The notes under the pieces were generated by a model that saw only the letters and a program-made list of their open reading frames with translations, did not search any database and had not been told where the DNA came from. From Melioribacteraceae bacterium (lineage in GTDB: Bacteria > Bacteroidota > Ignavibacteria > Ignavibacteriales > Melioribacteraceae), in the NCBI GenBank assembly GCA_016927595.1, contig JAFGMI010000022.1, forward strand, positions 1-59,637: a stretch of 59,637 nt of DNA. The letters are read 5' to 3'. Below, in pieces: positions 41,721-50,748 of this stretch; within the stretch, counting starts at the first letter, position 1, and the number at the start of each line of letters is the position of its first letter. The position numbers and the translations under genes were made by a program.

Positions 41721-43493
41721 CTAGAAGAAACTCTCTCCGCTGTTTCCGATGAATATTGATTGTGATGAATATAACTGAGCCAGCTGAACCTGCATTCTCT
41801 GATATCGTGAACGCAGAATTTCAGCACTTGCATCTATCCTCTCCTGAATGGAGGTGATTCTATTTCCCAAATAAGATATGGTGCTATCCAGTGAAGTACT
41901 TGCATTCGCCAGATAACCGTCAGCACCGAGATATGGATCTACAAGATCATACAGATTATTTGCCAATCCCGAGGTCGAATTAAACAGAGCTTCTATCTGT
42001 TCTGCACTGTCTTCAATTCTGGATTCCAGTAAGCTGCTGTTTGAAATTGACAGTCCGCTCTGTGAATCGAAGGAAATTCCGATTTGCGAAAGATACGATA
42101 TATCGTTCGCAGGAAGCTCTGAAACCTGTGTTATTACAGCGGACAGAAGCGATTGTCTTAAAGCAGTTGCCTGTGAGTCTCCGACAAATATACCCCGGTG
42201 ACCATCTTCGGATATACTGTTGTTTACAATATATTTATAGACATCGTTGAATTTTGAAATGAAATCTTCAACCTGTCCTTTAACGGAAGCGACATCGTTA
42301 TTTACCGAAATGCTCACGTCATTATCCGTTTCCTGCATAACCGAATGCAGATTGAAGGTCATTCCCTCTACAAGATCATCAACATTGTTCGAGCTCTTCT
42401 GTATATCAAGTCCGTTAAACGAGAATTTGGAGTTAAGCTGATTATTCGCATCTGTAATATCGGAATATACGAATCCGGCGGTGTCGGGATCCAGGCTCTG
42501 ATCGAAGGTGGGTCGTGCGGAGCCGAGATTCAACCCTATTTCCGACAGGGCGGCTGATGCACCCGCGTCGCTTAATTCGGTAAGCCTGTAATCAAGACCT
42601 GATTGTTTTGCCGTTATGGAAAGCTGATGGTAGCCTGAGCGTGGAGTAAAAACCGAAGCGGTTGCAATACCCGATGCTCCTTTTTCCTGTGTAACTGAAA
42701 TACCGAGATCTGAAACCAGATCAAAATCAGCCGAGTGAGAAATTGAAATATAATCGTCTGAATCATCAACGGTTAATTTCAGACTTACGTTTCCGCTGTC
42801 CGAAACTTTTTCGGCAGTAACTCCCGATACATTGGTATTGATAGAAGATACTAATTCATCTATTAATTCCTCGTAAGTACCGCCGCCGTTAACCGTAACT
42901 TCTGTTTCGGTGCCATTAATATCGAACGTAATGGTACTGCCGCCGCCGCTGTAAGATGAAGAGCCGGTTTTGGTTGTAGATTCAACCACGGCTTTGTCGG
43001 AATTAACAGCGTCGCGTATTTTTTCCATCATCGTTTCATTAGTCTCTGAAGCAGAGAATTCAACCTCGACATTACTTACAAACTCTCCCCCTTCGCCGTC
43101 CCCGGCTTTCATTTGAAAAGTATGAGTACCGGTTATCGGGTTGGATGTGGATGATTCGAGATCTTTTGAAACGGCAATGTCGTTTTTAGCAAGCTGACTT
43201 ACAAATAACTCATAAGCACTTTTAGTAGCTGAAGCTGTAGCATCTGCTGTAATTACATCGGAATCCGAAGAAACTGCTGTTTTTGACGCAAATACCGAAC
43301 TGCTCCCTGTCAATTTAAAGTTTGTCAGAAGAGATTTTAAACTATCAAGCTTAGATGAGAGTGTGGAATAAGAAGACATCTTGTTCTCGTAACCTGTTTT
43401 CCTCGTCAGAAGAGGAGTAATGCGCGTATTGGTCTGACTTGCTTTATAGGAAGTGACCAGGTTATTAATACTTGATGTAGTTAATGAACTCAT
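41721..43493 (-). CDS. fliD: Filament cap protein FliD
   Basis: The 590 residues have a FliD N-terminal domain (NNLVTSYKASQTNTRITPLL; KMSSYSTLSSKLDSLKSLL) and a C-terminal domain (FISKFNDVYKYI; RIDASAEILRSRYQRMQVQL, then AQLYSSQSI). FliD caps the filament and folds flagellin into place. The middle is longer than in short FliD proteins. It follows fliS by 14 bases. Confidence 0.95.
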   Translation of the reverse strand: MSSLTTSSINNLVTSYKASQTNTRITPLLTRKTGYENKMSSYSTLSSKLDSLKSLLTNFKLTGSSSVFASKTAVSSDSDVITADATASATKSAYELFVSQLAKNDIAVSKDLESSTSNPITGTHTFQMKAGDGEGGEFVSNVEVEFSASETNETMMEKIRDAVNSDKAVVESTTKTGSSSYSGGGSTITFDINGTETEVTVNGGGTYEELIDELVSSINTNVSGVTAEKVSDSGNVSLKLTVDDSDDYISISHSADFDLVSDLGISVTQEKGASGIATASVFTPRSGYHQLSITAKQSGLDYRLTELSDAGASAALSEIGLNLGSARPTFDQSLDPDTAGFVYSDITDANNQLNSKFSFNGLDIQKSSNNVDDLVEGMTFNLHSVMQETDNDVSISVNNDVASVKGQVEDFISKFNDVYKYIVNNSISEDGHRGIFVGDSQATALRQSLLSAVITQVSELPANDISYLSQIGISFDSQSGLSISNSSLLESRIEDSAEQIEALFNSTSGLANNLYDLVDPYLGADGYLANASTSLDSTISYLGNRITSIQERIDASAEILRSRYQRMQVQLAQLYSSQSIFIGNSGESFF

Positions 43494-43507
43494 TTGAACT
43501 CTTTTAA

Positions 43508-43840
43508 TTACATGTTAAATGCATTTTTCCAGGTATCGCGTAATTCGGTCAGTATTTTATAAACAACATCGTATTCCCGTTTACGCATCTGGTCCTGGCA
43601 GAATTGATATAATCTTAAGAGACCAGTAGAAATTTCTCTGGCAGATTCATCTTCGAAATTAAGACTATTAATCAGCTCCTGAATTGCATTGTTGGTTTTA
43701 CTTAAATCGTGACGTTGACAGTTTAGTATTGCGAAATCATATATTTTAATAAGAAGCTGTTGTGGAGAAGCTTCCAATATTTCTTTTACAATGTATTGAT
43801 TGATTCTGTTATGAGGATGTGAGCCTGTTGAGCCGTACAT
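43508..43840 (-). CDS. fliS: Flagellin export chaperone FliS
   Basis: The 110 residues match FliS: INQYIVKEILEASPQQLLIK near the start, then YDFAILNCQRHDL, and a helical C-terminus. FliS keeps flagellin unfolded for export. It follows the fliC terminator closely, so it is expressed by read-through or by a promoter inside the fliC end; I see none. Confidence 0.94.
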   Translation of the reverse strand: MYGSTGSHPHNRINQYIVKEILEASPQQLLIKIYDFAILNCQRHDLSKTNNAIQELINSLNFEDESAREISTGLLRLYQFCQDQMRKREYDVVYKILTELRDTWKNAFNM

Positions 43841-43861
43841 TAAGGGAATCTCCTATTTTTT

Positions 43862-43888
43862 AAAAAAACCCCCCGAATAAACGGGGGG
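43862..43888 (-). terminator. Rho-independent terminator after fliC
   Basis: On the minus strand CCCCCCG and CGGGGGG pair as a 7-base stem with a 6-base loop, followed by seven U. It lies 22 bases past the flagellin stop codon and should make fliC the most abundant short transcript. Confidence 0.93.
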
Positions 43889-43909
43889 AATTATTTCGGA
43901 TTTAATAGA

Positions 43910-44743
43910 TTATCTGAATAATCCGAGAATATTCTGAGGAGCTGCATTAAGTTGCGCCAGCATCGAAGTTGCAACCTGACCACCTATTTGAGCTTTGGTG
44001 GCATTCAACTGCTCCATTGCCATATCGGCATCAAACAGTCTTGATACCGAAGCTTCAGAGTTCGCGATAGCTACAGTTAGAAAATCTTCTTTCGCGTCAA
44101 GACGTTGCAAATAGTTACCAACTTTACCAAGAGCGTCTTCTATAGTAGATTCGAAAGTATCCAGGTTTGTTTCAAGATTTGTGAAGTCAGCTCTTGCTGA
44201 AGATGATGAAAGTGCATTGATTTCAGCTTCAGAAGTGTTGTAGTTGCTAGCTACGTTATCTGCGTAGTCAATTGATAATGTTTCGCTAGTTGTAACACCT
44301 GTCTGGAATGTGAAACCAGTAGCGGCAGTTGTTCCCAGGAGTACTGAATCGTTAAATTTAGTGTTCGAAATAGCATTTCCAATTTCATCGGAAATAGCTT
44401 TGATGTCATTCTGCAAAGCATTTAAGTCAGCTGCAGCGTTACCTGAGTCAGCTATTTTAGCTTTGATATCTGTTATCATATCTCTGATAGCAACTAACTG
44501 ACCTTCTGCTGTAGCTAACAAATCTTTAGCAGAACCAACGTTCTTCTGAGCAGCTTTCATTAACGAAACTTTAGCCTCGAGAGATTTACCAATGTTGAAA
44601 CCAGATGTATCATCTGCAACGCTATTGATTCTCTTCTGAGTAGCTAATCTCAACTGAGCTTTCTCAGTTTGTGCGTTAAGTTTTGCAAGTGCATTGTATG
44701 CGTTTAATGCACCAACGTTTGTAGCGATTCTGAAACTAGACAT
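43910..44743 (-). CDS. fliC: Flagellin FliC
   Basis: The 277 residues are a short flagellin: D0/D1 N-terminus (SSFRIATNVGALNAYNALAK; QLRLATQKRINSVADDTSGF), a small variable middle (about 135-185, Ser/Thr-rich), and the C-terminus (DADMAMEQLNATKAQIGGQV, then ATSMLAQLNAAPQNILGLFR). I start at the ATG at 44743 (MSSFRIA) because GGAGGT lies five bases upstream; the ATG four codons earlier contains that site. A sigma28-type promoter and CsrA-like leader sites control it. A glycan cluster lies directly upstream. Confidence 0.96.
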   Translation of the reverse strand: MSSFRIATNVGALNAYNALAKLNAQTEKAQLRLATQKRINSVADDTSGFNIGKSLEAKVSLMKAAQKNVGSAKDLLATAEGQLVAIRDMITDIKAKIADSGNAAADLNALQNDIKAISDEIGNAISNTKFNDSVLLGTTAATGFTFQTGVTTSETLSIDYADNVASNYNTSEAEINALSSSSARADFTNLETNLDTFESTIEDALGKVGNYLQRLDAKEDFLTVAIANSEASVSRLFDADMAMEQLNATKAQIGGQVATSMLAQLNAAPQNILGLFR

Positions 44744-44747
44744 TTGA

Positions 44748-44759
44748 ACCTCCATGTAT
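44748..44759 (-). promoter_or_regulatory. Candidate CsrA site over the fliC Shine-Dalgarno
   Basis: The leader RNA reads AUACAUGGAGGU, matching the CsrA consensus RUACARGGAUGU in 10 of 12 positions with the essential GGA inside the ribosome site. Binding would block initiation. Confidence 0.5.
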
Positions 44760-44773
44760 TTTGTTAAAAGTTA

Positions 44774-44791
44774 CAAGGCATCCTTGCCTTG
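44774..44791 (-). promoter_or_regulatory. Candidate CsrA-binding hairpin in the fliC leader
   Basis: CAAGGCA and TGCCTTG form a perfect 7-base stem with loop AGGA, so GGA is shown in the loop, the classic CsrA presentation; the flanking bases CAAGGAUG also fit the consensus. It lies about 30 bases upstream of the start codon. Confidence 0.55.
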
Positions 44792-44874
44792 CGTGTTATT
44801 TTTTTAGATCGCCTATCATCTTACCAGTCTGTATCGACTGTCGAAAACAATATTTGATCTTATTCTCAAATACA

Positions 44875-44901
44875 TTATCGAAGTACGGTATGGAAAGTTT
44901 A
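44875..44901 (-). promoter_or_regulatory. Candidate sigma28 (FliA) promoter for fliC
   Basis: The minus strand reads TAAA, 15 bases (starting CTTT), then TTCGATAA: 10 of 12 matches to the FliA consensus with exact spacing. The predicted leader is about 125 nt and carries the two CsrA-like sites. Confidence 0.75.
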
Positions 44902-44929
44902 GCATTTTAAAAATATTAATTCAGGGATG

Positions 44930-45034
44930 TAATTAAGGCTTCGGCGAATACTATGGAAACAGCTGCGGTTTCAGGAAAAATTATTGGTTTTAATGTACGG
45001 TAATGTTTGAATGATTACGCTTTAATTAAGGCTT
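44930..45034. repeat. Pair of 12-base direct repeats upstream of the fliC promoter
   Basis: TAATTAAGGCTT occurs at 44930-44941 and again at 45023-45034, 93 bases apart, in the otherwise empty stretch between the GT2-TPR gene and the fliC promoter. They could be sites for a regulator; no other feature is seen there. Confidence 0.5.
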
Positions 45035-45042
45035 TATCACAT

Positions 45043-46560
45043 TCAGACTATATGTTCAAGCTTCTTCTCTATAGTTGTGATATGCTGATTGAAGAGCATG
45101 TTGCCTTTAAAATTCTTTTTGCTGGTTTTTATCAGCTCCTCCAGCTTGCCGTAATCTTTCGTTTGAAAATATAATGATATTAGATAGAAAACCGGTGAGG
45201 GTTCACTGGGAAATCTGGTTAAGAGTTGCTCAAAAAGATTGACGGCTTTTTCTGTTTTATCTGCTTTGCTGTATGCCAGACCCAGTTTGTTCCAGACTAA
45301 AACATTATTATCAAATTTTATGAGTGCTTCCCCGATCAGTTTGATTTTGATATCAACTGAATTATACTTTTCAAGAAGCCCGAGATAAAATTCCAGGTTA
45401 TAATCAGAAAGAATAATTCTGAATTTTTCTATCATTTCCTGCGGAATAATCTCATTGCCCGCAAGTGAAACGATTAAGGCAACTTCATCCTCAAACTTAT
45501 ATGTGCTCTTACTAAAATTATTCTCAAGCTCCTGCAGAAAATATTGTATCCCTTCGTTAATACCTTTTTGAACAGAAACATTCAATCCATGATAAAGAAT
45601 TTTATCCTTCTCAATTATAATATCAAGAGCTCCCGTTCCGGTTTTTTTATCCGACAATTTATTATTGAGCAGATAAGCCTTTTTACAGAGCTCAGCAGAT
45701 AATTCCCCGTTTCCCGCTTTAAACATTATTTCAGAACCGACCAGATTTAACAGCGGGTGATCGGGTGATTTTTGAAGACCCTTTTCAAGCATGTCTAACG
45801 CAATTTCTATTTTATTTAATTTCATGTAATAATCAGCTACATATGCGGCACAAATCCCGTAATACTCCTTGCTAAGTTTAGAATCGTTCATTGCAATTGA
45901 ATAATATTCTGATGCCTTTTCTTTATTATCCAGTATACTGTATGTATTACCCAGTTGGAAAGCAGTATAGGAGGATTCTGCTGAATTATAATCTTCAAGC
46001 AGCAGTTTAAGATTTCTGTCCGCTTTTTTTCTTAAGCCCTCGCGATCTAAATTGTAGCCCAGATGAGTAATTATAATACTGCTGTCTACGAACCTGTAAC
46101 CTTTTTTCTCAAGGGAGAACTCGATTTGTTCGTGAGCTTTACCTTCAAATCTGATTCCGGGTGAATTTTTAAAGAGGCGTGTATATTTCATTAATTGCGG
46201 CTTGTTATTTATCTCATCAACACTATAAATACTGCAGTAAACACCTTGCAGCTTGTTTTCCGATGTAATTTTTTTCAGCTCCTTTACAGACTCTTTGCTC
46301 AGACGTTCGTCCGCATCAAGGTATAATATCCAGTCACCTGTACATTTTGAAAGAGAAAAATTACGCGCGGCGGAAAAATCGTTTACCCACTCAAAATTAT
46401 AAATCTGTGCTCCGTAGGCTCCGGCAATTTCAACGGTGTTATCGGTTGATCCGGTATCAACAATCACGATCTCATCAACTACTCCCTTTACAGATTCGAG
46501 ACAGTCTCTGAGATACTTCTCTTCATTTTTAACGATCATACTTAATGTCAGTTTGCCCAA
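45043..46560 (-). CDS. GT2 glycosyltransferase with TPR repeats
   Basis: The 505 residues have an N-terminal GT-A domain of family GT2, SunS-like (LTLSMIVKNEEKYLRDCLES; IVDTGSTDNTVEIA; WILYLDADERL, with the DxD). TPR repeats follow from about residue 200 to the end. The start is a TTG at 46560 with AGAGGT four bases upstream; the first ATG (46539) would cut the first beta strand. TPR-linked transferases often modify proteins. Its place just before fliC suggests flagellin glycosylation. Confidence 0.87.
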   Translation of the reverse strand: MGKLTLSMIVKNEEKYLRDCLESVKGVVDEIVIVDTGSTDNTVEIAGAYGAQIYNFEWVNDFSAARNFSLSKCTGDWILYLDADERLSKESVKELKKITSENKLQGVYCSIYSVDEINNKPQLMKYTRLFKNSPGIRFEGKAHEQIEFSLEKKGYRFVDSSIIITHLGYNLDREGLRKKADRNLKLLLEDYNSAESSYTAFQLGNTYSILDNKEKASEYYSIAMNDSKLSKEYYGICAAYVADYYMKLNKIEIALDMLEKGLQKSPDHPLLNLVGSEIMFKAGNGELSAELCKKAYLLNNKLSDKKTGTGALDIIIEKDKILYHGLNVSVQKGINEGIQYFLQELENNFSKSTYKFEDEVALIVSLAGNEIIPQEMIEKFRIILSDYNLEFYLGLLEKYNSVDIKIKLIGEALIKFDNNVLVWNKLGLAYSKADKTEKAVNLFEQLLTRFPSEPSPVFYLISLYFQTKDYGKLEELIKTSKKNFKGNMLFNQHITTIEKKLEHIV

Positions 46561-46577
46561 TCGAACCTCTTGCTCTC

Positions 46578-49500
46578 TTAAACTTCTTCACCGATTTTAC
46601 TGCTTATATATTCAAGATTACCCCTTGCAATTTCGTTCTGCGGATCGATGGAAATAATCTTGTTTATTAGTTTTAATGCTTCTTCAAAATTATTTTCAAG
46701 TATTCTGATCACTGACAAATCATTCAGCGCATCAATATAATCCGGTTCCTTTTCCAGAATTCTGCTTAACATTTCTTCAGCTCCGTTATAATTTCCCCGT
46801 TCTATCAATATCTCTGCTTCATCAACTATTTCCTGAGGATCGCACTCTAACAAAGTATTATCATTTTCCGGCAGACCAAGTTTAAAATTGACTTCAGCCA
46901 GTCCTTTTCTCGCATCATTATTCTGTAAATTGTTTTTAACTGCCCACTCAAACATGGTTTTCGATTCCTCCGTCTTTCCCATCGCATAAAATACTTCACC
47001 TAATCCCTGACATGCAGTGCTCGATTCCGGATTTATTTTCAGCTCTTCCTCGTAATACAATTTTGATTCATCGTACTCGCCGTTGTAATAAGATACTTTG
47101 CCTGCCAGGTTAAGTACTTCCGTGAGTTTTATTTCACTAAAAGTTTTACTGTCCGATCTGCTGAAAGAATCGACTGCTTGTTTAATTTCGATGTATGCAA
47201 GACCCAGTTCATTATCTTCGATATGCTGAAGAGTTCTTTCAAAGTGTTCCGTGAAATCATCAGCAGATATCGGATACCTTATAGAGTGCACTTTAAGCTG
47301 TTTTTTATTAATCCAAATATCCTCGGGTGTTCCGCCCCACTTGTCTGCAAACAGTTCCTTATTCATATCAGAGATCTTTACTCTGTTATCGTCTCCAAGT
47401 TCGCTGAACGATACAGACCCGTAGTGATGAATGAATACATCCTGAGCGATTACACTTTTAAATCCTGCTAATTGCGCCCGCAGGCAAAAATCATCGTCTT
47501 CATAATATCCCGGCGAGAACCTTTCGTCCAGTCCGCCTATTTCATCCACCACTTCACGTTTGATCAGAGTAAATAAAAACGTTACTCTTGGAAATTCGCC
47601 GTACTCACCTTTCATTGTGTTTCTTATTTTTTTGGCGTACTCATGCATTTCGGGAATTGTTTTATATTTCGCATCTCTATCCCACTGGGGACCGCCTGCA
47701 TGATTGCTGATTACACCGACCAAACCTATTTTTTTATCGGATTCCGCCAGTTCAATCATACGATCAATGCTGCCTTCGGTGCAGATTGTATCGTTATTTA
47801 CAATCAGCAAATATTTACCCGATGCCGATTTTATACCCAGATTCACAGATTTGGGGAAACCCAGATTCATCTCGTTTCTGATTACCGAAACTTTTTTGTT
47901 ATTTATAAACGGTTCGTTGAAATTCTCGGTCGAACCGTCGTCAACAATAATAATTTCATAGTCCTTATTTATGCTCTTCTCTATGCTTTCAACAGCTTCA
48001 AGAACGTATTTAATTTTATTAAAGCTGGGTATTATAACCGATACGATATCACATGCCTCTTCCGCCTGAGTCCTGCTTCCGGATGATATCAAAGTCTTTA
48101 ACGCATCATCGGAAAGTTCAACAGGAGCACTTTGCTCGGATAATAATTTTTGCCTGGTTTGCTTGTCAAACTCAAAATGCGATATCGATTCAATTGTTTT
48201 AATAAGCGCATTCAGCGTATTTTTTTCATTGAATTGATAAGCGGTTTTTATACCCTCTATTGCCATTGCAGCATATGAATCGATATTCTGCATTATAGTA
48301 ATTATTGCTGAGCTTAATGCCTGCGTATCTTCATAATCAACCACATAAGAATTTTTACCGTTCACACAAAAACTTTCGGCACCCATATTACTTGTGGTAA
48401 TTACCGGTGTACCGCATGCCATTGCTTCGACCAGCGGTAATGAAAAACCTTCGTACATTGAAGAGCATACAACAAGACTGCTTTTCTTTAATATTTCAGC
48501 AACTTCATCTGATCGCAGTTTTGTCAATAGTTCTATGCTGAATCCCGCTTCCTCTTCAAAGTTTTTCCTGAGTTCTAATTTATCCCCGGGATCGAATCCC
48601 ATTATCATGTAAAGTTTTAATCCTTCTATTTTATATGCAGACTTCTGCAAGACTTTCAGCGTATTAAAGAGAAAAGAAAAACCCTTTAAAAAATGAAAAG
48701 GACTTCCGACAAATACTACGGACTTTTCCCGTGAATTTAACGGAAGCGACGGTTTGAATATTTCGTGATTTATACCGTTGGGGACGTAATAGCTAGTATG
48801 ATTAAACCTTTCCCTGAATAAATCACTTAAATGTGTCGATACAACAATACTTCCGATAGGTAACGAGTGCATCTGATCAAAAATATATTTATCGGCTCTG
48901 ACGCTTTTATTATCAACTCCGTAATGGTAACCCTCGTATCCCTGGCAGAACAGAAAAACACGGGAAGGATGAATCCGCTGCACAACTCCCGGGACTTCAA
49001 ATATGCTGAACACTATTATATAATCGAATTTCCTGTCATCAAGCTCCGTAAAATTCTTTATTTGTTTAAAGTTAATTTTAAATTCAATCCAGGTCGGTTT
49101 CGGTTCAAATGAATAAATGCTTATTTCAGCGCCCAGTTGTTTCAGCCAGCTTATATGCTTAAACACCACCTTGGTGCCGCCTCCGATAAAGTTGGCGTCT
49201 TTAAGGAAGTATGCTATCCGAGGAGAAGATGTTTTATTAAGTGTACCAGCATCGTTTAATTTTTCATATAAAGATTTATGGTGCCCGCTGAATAATTCTT
49301 CGCTGAATCTGTACCCGGTTTTACATTCCGGGCATACAAGCTTATCTGTGCCAGGCTTATCGTTAAATTGAAGAGTAGTATTAAATTTGAATTCTGATCC
49401 GCAATGATCACATTTAAGCTCCAGCTTGTGGCTGATGCGGTTGAAATCGCCGAATACTCTCCCGACATTCCAGGCGACTATTGATCCAGGGGACAAATCC

Positions 49501-50717
49501 GGATATTCTTTTTCATCGTCAATAGCGCCATAAAGAATAGGTTCGTATTGATTCCCGTCGCTGAATAACTTATCGCCCAGCTTTTCTGCACGTATCATAT
49601 ATCGTTCAAGACTTAAAATCTTTTTATGATCGCCTGTCTTCAGCAGATATCTTAAATATTTTTTAACCTCCCTGCCGGCATCATATTTACCCAGCTCAAT
49701 ATGATCCTTTATTAAAAATCTTTTAAGTACTTCTTTTACCTCAGCGGGATGATCATCTTTTAACGCTTCAGATACAATTTTCGCTGCTCTTTGATAAATA
49801 TTTTTTCTGAATGAATATTTGCATTCTTTGAGCAGCCACCGCTTTGCCCTTTCCAGCAGCAGAGACGACGGACCGAACTTATGTATAAAAGCGTTCGGTT
49901 TAAGAGTAATGGCTATAATTTCGAAAACAGCTTTAAGTGCATTGCTTTCTACCGACAGATTAAAATCAGGGAAAAACTCCTCGAATTTGTGCGTGTTTGC
50001 AAATTCGATAAGAGATCTGACGGCATCGAAATTTCCGCCTTCCTCGAATGTATTTGTCGTTTGTCCCTCATGTATCCTTGTTACGCAGGTTCTAACAGGA
50101 ATAAACTGGAAATTGTATTTCGACACAATTCTCAGCCACATATCAAAATCCTGACCCTGCCATAATTTCTGATCGAACAAACCTATATCTTCAAATACCG
50201 TCCGATGAACCGTAACCGATATTGCATGGATATAATTAGCATAGAAGAAATGAAGCACTCTGAATTCATCTTTAGGAACAGGCATCCACAAATTAGCCGG
50301 GATCAGCACCTGCGATTCTTCGACAAGATAATACCACATACTAATGAAAAATTTTTTCTCGGGGTGTTTTTCAATGTTCTGTAGGTGCGCTTCCAGTTTT
50401 ACAGGATCGAACAAATCGTCTGCAGACAGCCAGGTAATAAATTCACCGCGTGCATTTTTTATACCTTCATTTAGCGCTGATGAAACTCCTCCGTTCTCTT
50501 TATGAAAGCCTCTTACCCTGTAATCTTTATTCTCATACTCCTTAATTACATCGGGCGTGTTGTCAGTACTCCCGTCATTTACGACAACAATCTCCCAGTC
50601 ATCATAAGTCTGATTGAAGATAGATTCAATTGCAGCAGGCAAATAATTTGCGTGATTATAAACCGGAATGATAACCGAAAATTTTGGTTTCTTCGTCTCA
50701 GCGGTTTTTATTTTCAT
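46578..50717 (-). CDS. Multidomain glycosyltransferase: GT2, zinc ribbon, GT4, GT2, TPR
   Basis: This 1379-residue protein contains three glycosyltransferase domains. GT2 at about 12-240 (FSVIIPVYNHANYLPAAIES; TWLSADDLFDP). A helical part, then a CxxC-CxxC zinc-ribbon-like segment at about 434-464 (KCDHCGSEF; VCPECKTGY). A GT4-type GT-B domain at about 497-840 (SPRIAYFLKDANFIGGGTKV; SSMYEGFSLPLVEAMACGTP). A second GT2 at about 889-1130 (VSVIIPSFNKIKYVLEAVES; IVNNDTICTEGS). TPR repeats fill 1170-1379. No membrane helix is seen, so it should act in the cytoplasm. It may build a chain of two or three sugars on one scaffold. Confidence 0.88.
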   Translation of the reverse strand: MKIKTAETKKPKFSVIIPVYNHANYLPAAIESIFNQTYDDWEIVVVNDGSTDNTPDVIKEYENKDYRVRGFHKENGGVSSALNEGIKNARGEFITWLSADDLFDPVKLEAHLQNIEKHPEKKFFISMWYYLVEESQVLIPANLWMPVPKDEFRVLHFFYANYIHAISVTVHRTVFEDIGLFDQKLWQGQDFDMWLRIVSKYNFQFIPVRTCVTRIHEGQTTNTFEEGGNFDAVRSLIEFANTHKFEEFFPDFNLSVESNALKAVFEIIAITLKPNAFIHKFGPSSLLLERAKRWLLKECKYSFRKNIYQRAAKIVSEALKDDHPAEVKEVLKRFLIKDHIELGKYDAGREVKKYLRYLLKTGDHKKILSLERYMIRAEKLGDKLFSDGNQYEPILYGAIDDEKEYPDLSPGSIVAWNVGRVFGDFNRISHKLELKCDHCGSEFKFNTTLQFNDKPGTDKLVCPECKTGYRFSEELFSGHHKSLYEKLNDAGTLNKTSSPRIAYFLKDANFIGGGTKVVFKHISWLKQLGAEISIYSFEPKPTWIEFKINFKQIKNFTELDDRKFDYIIVFSIFEVPGVVQRIHPSRVFLFCQGYEGYHYGVDNKSVRADKYIFDQMHSLPIGSIVVSTHLSDLFRERFNHTSYYVPNGINHEIFKPSLPLNSREKSVVFVGSPFHFLKGFSFLFNTLKVLQKSAYKIEGLKLYMIMGFDPGDKLELRKNFEEEAGFSIELLTKLRSDEVAEILKKSSLVVCSSMYEGFSLPLVEAMACGTPVITTSNMGAESFCVNGKNSYVVDYEDTQALSSAIITIMQNIDSYAAMAIEGIKTAYQFNEKNTLNALIKTIESISHFEFDKQTRQKLLSEQSAPVELSDDALKTLISSGSRTQAEEACDIVSVIIPSFNKIKYVLEAVESIEKSINKDYEIIIVDDGSTENFNEPFINNKKVSVIRNEMNLGFPKSVNLGIKSASGKYLLIVNNDTICTEGSIDRMIELAESDKKIGLVGVISNHAGGPQWDRDAKYKTIPEMHEYAKKIRNTMKGEYGEFPRVTFLFTLIKREVVDEIGGLDERFSPGYYEDDDFCLRAQLAGFKSVIAQDVFIHHYGSVSFSELGDDNRVKISDMNKELFADKWGGTPEDIWINKKQLKVHSIRYPISADDFTEHFERTLQHIEDNELGLAYIEIKQAVDSFSRSDSKTFSEIKLTEVLNLAGKVSYYNGEYDESKLYYEEELKINPESSTACQGLGEVFYAMGKTEESKTMFEWAVKNNLQNNDARKGLAEVNFKLGLPENDNTLLECDPQEIVDEAEILIERGNYNGAEEMLSRILEKEPDYIDALNDLSVIRILENNFEEALKLINKIISIDPQNEIARGNLEYISSKIGEEV

Positions 50718-50748
50718 ATCGTAACCCGAACTAAAATATTATTAAGAT

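Noticed and set aside
44821-44860. A second sigma28 box (GTCGATAC) nearer fliC
   Set aside because: Its -35 partner is poor (TCAA) compared with the exact TAAA-N15-TTCGATAA at 44875-44901.
47643-48086. 147-codon plus-strand frame opposite the large glycosyltransferase
   Set aside because: Antisense to the second GT2 domain, no ribosome site or recognisable motif; a shadow frame.
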